Assembly: GCA_902728285.1 (NCBI GenBank) | Contig: CACVBU010000250.1 | Coordinates: 322,585-386,584, forward strand | Direction of reading: 5' to 3' | Length of the DNA: 64,000 bases | Source: Clytia hemisphaerica | Lineage: Eukaryota; Cnidaria; Hydrozoa; Leptothecata; Clytiidae | Part shown: piece by piece, positions 59,028 to 64,000 of the stretch | Position numbering within the stretch: the first letter of the stretch is position 1 | Layout of the letters: every line of letters starts with the position of its first letter | Translations under genes and position numbers: made by a program | The notes under the pieces: generated by a model | Database searches by the model: none | Told to the model about the DNA's origin: nothing | The model's input: the letters and a program-made list of their open reading frames with translations, nothing else

Positions 59028-59203
59028 TACACTTTTTTCATAAGAACTAAGAAAGTTTTGCTCGGCTGTTCTTATTTATTGAATGGAATTGAGGTATTTT
59101 AGGCTTTTACCCAATTTTTGCTACCTCTATCAGGCTCAACATAAATTGTTCTTATTTTTTTGGCATTTTTGGAGTCTCGTTGTTCTTATAAAAACGCCTT
59201 GTA
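59028..59203. mobile_element. TATAAGAAC-family MITE near BRPF 3' flank
   Basis: TACACTTTTTTCATAAGAAC on the left and GTTCTTATAAAAACGCC with GTA on the right; interior GTTCTTA occurs three times. A further decayed relative with GTTCTTA words occupies about 59880-60090. Confidence 0.7.
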
Positions 59204-60988
59204 ATTAAAAAAATTTTCCAATTTACTATGGGACTGTCAACGCCTTTATAAATCTGTGCTTCTGGAAATGAACCTGGAGACTAGGACAGAAGTGTGGGTA
59301 GACTGATAGACTGAACCTGGTGTGGGGGTATATTAAAAATAGTTCGAAATTAAAAAGAGAATTTGATTTATTATTTAGAACTTAAAGTTTCATGCCGCCC
59401 GAAGAACATCAGCTAAATGAAAATCGTTTGAAAAATATTCATATACAATATGGCTGAAATTCTGACTTCAATTTTTCAGGTGACGTCGAAGTTAGGTGAT
59501 TTATGAAAAGTTTTTCAATTTACAAAAAAGAACCATACCTGGAACGACTTTGTTTCTGCTTCCACGACCTCGACCAGCTCTCAACTTCAACTGCAACTAT
59601 TAAAATGCCTCAGTCATTTAAGATGAAATGGCGTAACTCATTACGTAAGTGAATTATACTATGATGTCAAAAGGTCATGATTCTTTAGAGGTTTTTTCTA
59701 GTAGAGAAACCATTCAAGTATCATGTAACGTCATTCTTACTGCAAATATAATTTTCATCAAAACAAACCATTGTCTCTTTGAACGTCAACCTCTTCAATT
59801 TGTGGTTTCGAAAAGTATTTCTAAAATGCCCATCTCTCTTTATTTGGCAGTCGCTCAAAATGCAATGTACAACAATATTTTTTGGTAAGAATAAGAAACA
59901 GTTCTTATTGAGTTTTGTTTGTGTTCTTATTTCCTTTTGGATTTCACATTGTTATAAATTCTGTTCTTTATTTTACGGCGAAATTGAGATGTTTTTTCTG
60001 CTTTGACCTCTTTGCTTAAAGCCATTCCTGGATCAGCTTTGTTCTTGATTATTATTAAACTTTTGACGTTTCGAGTCTCAATGTTTTAAATAACAAGAGT
60101 GAAATGACACGAGACAATCAATATCGCATTCTTATCTTCAAAGAGACCTCCTACGTTTTTTTTCGAGGAAAAACTTTTAATCGGATGAACTTTCACGAGC
60201 CAAGAAAATGAAAAATTTCGCATGGCTTCAAATTCAGGAGTGAACATGAAAAATGGCAAATGGCTTTCTGATTGTTTTTTAGACCAAAAAACCTTCCTTT
60301 TTGTTATTATTTCACAATCTAAGCAATCTTGAGCCTTTTCGCGAGTCTTGTTTTGGAAAAGACGCAAAAAGTAATCGTAAAGTTTAAACCGATTGAAACG
60401 AGTGATTGTGAATTTCATGTACGACGTGAAATTTCTTTTTTTAAAACTTGCATAGAATTTCCAAATTTTAATTTAAAAAATAATAAAACTTTTTCTAAAA
60501 TAAAAAGCAAAAACTTAAATTCACAAAAAAAGAATATATAATGTATATCAATAAGCAAAAAAAAAATCCTCAACATAAATATTGTGTTTAACCTTAAAAA
60601 ATATTTCACCAAATTTCTCGATCAGCCTAAATATTGACATCAATACACCAATCGAATCGAATAAAATTTTGAAAATTACTCTTACTTAACAGCAAGCCCT
60701 TCAAAATTCAAATCGTTAAAAATTTCTCAAAAATTCCGAAAAACCTTAAGAGAAAGCCATTGGCGTACAAAGTATTACGGAAAGTCCAAGCAACTCGCAC
60801 TTTCAACCGTAAAATTCAACCATCATAACGTCAAACAGTGTCATAACGTATCCAAAAGTTGTAATACCAAAAAACTGTTGTAGGAAATATCAAAACTGAT
60901 CACCAAAAACTCGATTTGATCAATGGAAACTCGCGTCAAAACTTTGTTTTGCTAAAAATCTGCAACTGTCATAAATAAATAACATAGC
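59204..60988. other. Intergenic between convergent genes, BRPF 3' flank
   Basis: Contains a decayed GTTCTTA-word repeat at about 59880-60090. Complementary AATAAA signals for the - strand lie near 59837 and 59966, the nearest to the BRPF stop. No gene. Confidence 0.4.
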
Positions 60989-61346
60989 TCAAGAGAACGC
61001 ATCACTGTGCGATCGCTTCAAAGCTTCAGAGTCAATGTCCTCCTTGAAACCGTTACATTTCTCGCCGCTCTCCTTTTCAGTATCGAAAAACGGGCAAGTG
61101 TTCTCGTTAGGCGATGGGTCGTCAAATTGAGCGAACCCTTCTTCGTCGTGATGCTCCGTTGGGGAGGGTAGCAATTCTTCATCGCTATTTTCCCCGATTT
61201 CTAAACGACGTCGGAACCCGATGGCTCGTTTGTAAGCTTCTTGAACGTTTTTACGCATAGAAGGCTTTTTAGACTCGACAAGCTTCACTTCATCAAGGCG
61301 AGAGTCAATGCCAAGAGGTTCGATTTTATCACGTGGTAACCATTGC
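60989..61346 (-). CDS. BRPF1: BRPF exon: PWWP end and acidic C-terminal tail, stop codon
   Basis: The acceptor TTCTTCCACAG precedes GCAATGG. It encodes [12 protein letters not shown], the conserved helix [18 protein letters not shown], then an acidic/polar tail ending in TGA (complement of 60989-60991). Just past the stop, the transcript carries overlapping AUUUA pentamers (complement of about 60971-60983), which may be an AU-rich stability element. Confidence 0.93.
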
Positions 61347-64000
61347 CTGTGGAAGAAAATCAAACGTGATCAAATATACACAGAATGTTTTGTTGACTAG
61401 AAATTATATCGGGGTACATGTTTTTTTTATAAGCAAGTGTCTGCTCCTTGGTTACGTTCGAGTATGCTTAAGCTTTCAAAGCATCCAGGTACAGCATATG
61501 CTTGGTATGGTATATGCTTTTGATTCACCTGACTCATTTTTTAATAAAATCTCAGAATCTTTTTTTACTTGACCACTTCCGAACCTTTTTGAACAGAAAA
61601 AAATTGACCACATGAAACCATTTCAGGCTGGCGTATATGCTTATGTTATACTTAAGAAATCTGCAAATCTATGCCTTCATATGCTTATAAGCGTTATGCT
61701 TATAAAAAAACATGTATTTTCATATAAAAATTTCGTTCTCCGCTTTCACTGCTGTGTGCGTTGAAGACGAAAGTGTACGAGTTCTAGATGGTTCAGAGTG
61801 ATGCTAACCGCAGCATGAAAGTTTGTGTTAATAAGGCTTACCATGTGCGTTTGGCATCAAAGAAGAGGATGAGATATCGGTCCAGTTCGTCATTCATTTC
61901 GAGAACATCCAAAGGAGGGATGGGAATTGGAACACCATTCGATTGGAATCCACACCGCGGCATTGACGGATCGATCGTCTGTCAAACAGAAAAATACAGC
62001 AATGAATAACTTTTTATTACTTCTAGACACTAGGTAATACTCAAGATATGAGCAAAAGATCTTGTAGATGAATGGTGTTGTTCTTGTCTGAGGACTACTT
62101 TTATTCAAAATTATCACATTCCAACGAAGAAGCTATAATCAATATTAGACAGAACATGAAGACCAAAGGAATCTACTTTGTTCCAGGTACACGTTTTTTT
62201 ATAAGAACATCCAAAATTTTTGAAGCCTTTGGATGTTCTTAACTTTTTGAGTTTCAAGCCTAAAAATGTTCTTAGCATGTTCTTATTTTCACTACCTTAA
62301 GGGCTCTGACCATAGTCAGAAAATAGATTTTAGTATCTGAACATAAAAGTTATGTTTTAGATTCTTTAACACTTTAACAAAGAATTGTCTTTATAAATTG
62401 CTTTTTAATCAAATCCCTTAAGAGTAATTAAGAACTTAATTGCAAAAATGACCTTATGAACTTTAAAAAGACGTTAATAATATGTCGCATCACCTTCTTT
62501 TATAAAAAGTGCTAAGTTTTAATGGGTAATTAAACTTTTTGTTTCAAGCTTTTTTCAAACTGTCCGCAAAGAACTGAAATATTTTAAATTTTGCAGAAAA
62601 TTTTTCTAAAAAGATGTGTCAAAAGTTATGACTGTTTTTTTAACAAAATCCAGATGAAAAATTCATGAAAAACCACTATTTTGAAGATTTCGAGACAAAG
62701 AAGCATTTACAAAAATTTTCCGCAAATATTTTTATTGTTCGCTAAAAGATACACCATCTACTGCGAAAAATTTTTCAAAATGTTTTTTCTTCGCCGAAAC
62801 TAAGCTCTTCAAAGTTGAAATACTCTTCCTCGCTAAAGTCTTCATTTTCTTCTTCATCAAACTTTTCCAATGCAATTTTTGAATTTTCAGATTCAGGAAT
62901 AGTTTGTCTAACAGAAAATGTATAACATGCCATAGTTTTGTTGCTTACATCAGTCAGAAAATACATTTTAAACACGGCAAATATGAAAAATTCACTATGG
63001 TCAGAGCCCTTAAGTGGAGAAATTTTCGCGGGAACAAAATTTCGCGGTTTTTTACAAATTTTACAAAATCGTCAATTCACGAAATTAAATTCCCGCGAAA
63101 TTTAATTTATTTCACGCATTCCCCCAAATTCGTTCTATTTCAAGCCTTAAAACAGGTTTTTTGCTTATTTAATAACGCTTTTGGCCAAAAATATCCTGCA
63201 ACCGCGAAATTAAATTCCCGCGAAATAAAATTCCCGCGAATTTTTCAAAAATCGCCGAACCGCGAAATTAAATTCCCGATAAAAAAAATATAATAATTTG
63301 ACCAACCGCGACTATTTTTGTCCTTTTTTCTAAGAAAATAACTGTTTTAGCCTTTAAACGTTCTAAACTTGTTCTTAATATTTTAGCCATTGAAGCCTTA
63401 TGTTCTTATATAAAAAAACGTGTAGTGATAAAACTATACACGAAGGTGAAGTAGCTTACCAGTGCAGGGTAAGAAGGATATCCTTTGCATTTGGCCCAAA
63501 TCAGTGATAAAAAGTCCAACACTTTGGGTTCAATCTTCGGATCCAAGAGGTCGGTTTCTTTTTCGTTCACCATGTAAACGCCATACTTGATATCGTTCAA
63601 CCCTTCCAAGTGTGCAAACTCTTGACGAAAAGACAACTTCGGACGCTTCTGGCGACCACGTTTGTGGCTACGTCGTCGATGAGGACCAATCTCATTTGGT
63701 GGACCGTCCGTATCAGAGTAAGCGGAGCTACCGGTGTAGGTACGTTTCCTAGGCGACGAGGTGCTGTCTTCCGTCGCGTCTTCCACGCCGTCAACAAAAC
63801 AATCATCATCAATGGCTTCTTCGTCTTTGTGTTGCGTGCTTCCGTTCAACGTCGGCGCAGACATTGTGTGATCACGCGTGTGTCGTTTGTGAGGAGACCG
63901 CGTCCGCCCGCTACTACGTTTCCGCGGCGACACGTCACCACCGTTAGTGAGCGCATCTCCACTACAAGAGGATTTGACGGTCGGGTCGTGCGATCGTGTT
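60989..64000 (-). CDS. BRPF1: BRPF-family bromodomain/PWWP protein, C-terminal part (5' end beyond window)
   Basis: Three - strand exons (64000-63460, 61978-61842, 61346-60989) join in phase and give about 344 C-terminal residues. They encode a basic/acidic linker, then a PWWP domain beginning [17 protein letters not shown], continuing through [18 protein letters not shown] and [16 protein letters not shown], and the family-specific helical region [19 protein letters not shown]. This order and the [12 protein letters not shown] and RTWQWLPR motifs are diagnostic of BRPF1/BRD1/BRPF3, scaffold subunits of MOZ/MORF-type histone acetyltransferase complexes; the PWWP binds methylated H3K36. PHD fingers and bromodomain would lie upstream, past 64000. 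The acidic tail of about 80 residues after the PWWP region looks lineage-specific. Which paralogue cannot be decided; invertebrates generally have one. Confidence 0.93.
61415..61716. mobile_element. TA-flanked MITE, TATAAGCA subfamily, copy in BRPF intron
   Basis: TACATGTTTTTTTTATAAGC and the mirror end GCTTATAAAAAAACATGTA are sharply defined with TA duplications. TATGCTTA or TATGCTT occurs about eight times inside. Lies within the short intron between the last two BRPF exons. Confidence 0.85.
61842..61978 (-). CDS. BRPF1: BRPF exon: PWWP middle
   Basis: The acceptor TGTTTGACAG and donor G|GTAAGC bound 137 nt. It encodes [19 protein letters not shown] through [10 protein letters not shown] and splits the Trp codon that the next exon completes. 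The loop between the LDVLEM and LILFFD segments is short compared with what I recall of vertebrate proteins. Confidence 0.93.
62296..63300. mobile_element. CCTTAA..GAAATTTTCGCGG MITE, split by a TTAA element
   Basis: The left end CC-TTAA is at 62296 and resumes at 63010 as TTAAGTGGAGAAATTTTCGCG; the uninterrupted form of this junction is seen at 45615 (ACCTTAAGAGAAGAAATTTT). Inside are six or more CGCGAAATTAAATTCCCGCG-type words and the core TTTTGCTTATTTAATAACG. The right end is not sharply definable. Confidence 0.6.
62298..63013. mobile_element. piggyBac-type (TTAA) element, 716 bp, with residual - strand ORF
   Basis: TTAA at both ends is followed by GGGCTCTGACCATAG and its perfect complement. 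TTAA duplication with GGG/CCC termini is the piggyBac signature. On the - strand, starting about 40 bp inside the right TIR, a 66-codon ORF (62975-62775) runs into an acidic stretch ([16 protein letters not shown]), resembling the acidic N-termini of piggyBac-like transposases. The rest of any transposase is absent, so this is a deletion derivative. Confidence 0.75.
63460..64000 (-). CDS. BRPF1: BRPF exon: pre-PWWP linker and PWWP start
   Basis: The frame is open from the window edge to a strong GTAAGC donor at 63459 and ends in phase 0. It carries Ser/Arg-rich ([16 protein letters not shown]) and acidic stretches, a basic [14 protein letters not shown] patch that could be a nuclear localisation signal, and the first PWWP strand ending YPSYPAL. 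Whether the exon starts inside or beyond the window cannot be seen. Confidence 0.9.

Larger units (their letters stand above)
62188..63424. mobile_element. TATAAGAAC-family MITE, host of two nested insertions
   Basis: TA plus CACGTTTTTTTATAAGAAC at 62188 and the complement ending at 63424. Aligning to the intact copy at 28691, the left part stops after GTTCTTATTTTCAC (about 62295) and the right part resumes at TTTTTGTCCTTTTTT (about 63315). Everything between is later insertion. Lies in the BRPF intron. Confidence 0.8.

Noticed and set aside
1..64000. CRISPR array or other prokaryotic features
   Set aside because: Irregular word spacing, spliceosomal introns and metazoan genes exclude a bacterial reading; no evenly spaced identical repeats with unique spacers.

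Overview
This window is AT-rich animal nuclear DNA (roughly two thirds A+T by eye). Genes are split by spliceosomal introns with GT-AG ends, intergenic space is long, and short inverted-repeat DNA transposons are very dense. Both recognisable genes are metazoan chromatin or transcription factors. The phylum cannot be fixed from the sequence alone; a marine or other non-vertebrate metazoan is the likeliest reading. There is no operon structure, rRNA, CRISPR array or viral gene.

Gene 1 (+ strand, coding 36900-56466) can be assembled into eight coding exons whose phases all agree and sum to exactly 1133 codons including the stop. It encodes a C2H2 zinc-finger protein of about 1132 residues: an N-terminal CCHC finger, a long low-complexity P/Y/Q/N-rich middle, three tandem C2H2 fingers, and a P/S/H/Y-rich tail. 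It looks like a sequence-specific transcription factor. A small, perfectly bounded candidate 5' exon lies at 24249-24291. The roughly 8 kb before the first coding exon and the first part of intron 1 are unusually free of repeats and carry homeodomain- and TCF-like site clusters.

Gene 2 (- strand, coding 60989 to beyond 64000) is the C-terminal part of a BRPF1/BRD1/BRPF3-family protein. Its PWWP domain is spread over three exons joined in phase. The two genes are convergent, with about 4.5 kb between their stop codons.

A weaker candidate is a small - strand gene starting at 50521 inside intron 5 of gene 1: an ATGGCGGAT start, a good donor, a second in-phase exon, and a CpG-containing upstream stretch.

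The rest is mostly short non-autonomous DNA transposons (MITEs and foldback elements) that can be delimited by eye from terminal inverted repeats (TIRs) and often target-site duplications: TA-flanked families, TTAA-flanked (piggyBac-type) elements, one MULE-type element with a 10-bp duplication, and an AAT-flanked family. They fill 4.4-28.9 kb, introns 1 and 3 of gene 1, the intergenic space and the BRPF intron, where three elements are nested. The most striking general pattern is that many unrelated families have interiors built from irregularly spaced copies of one short family-specific word, often the same word as the subterminal sequence. A 348-bp (TTCG)n microsatellite at 7987-8334 is open in all six frames.
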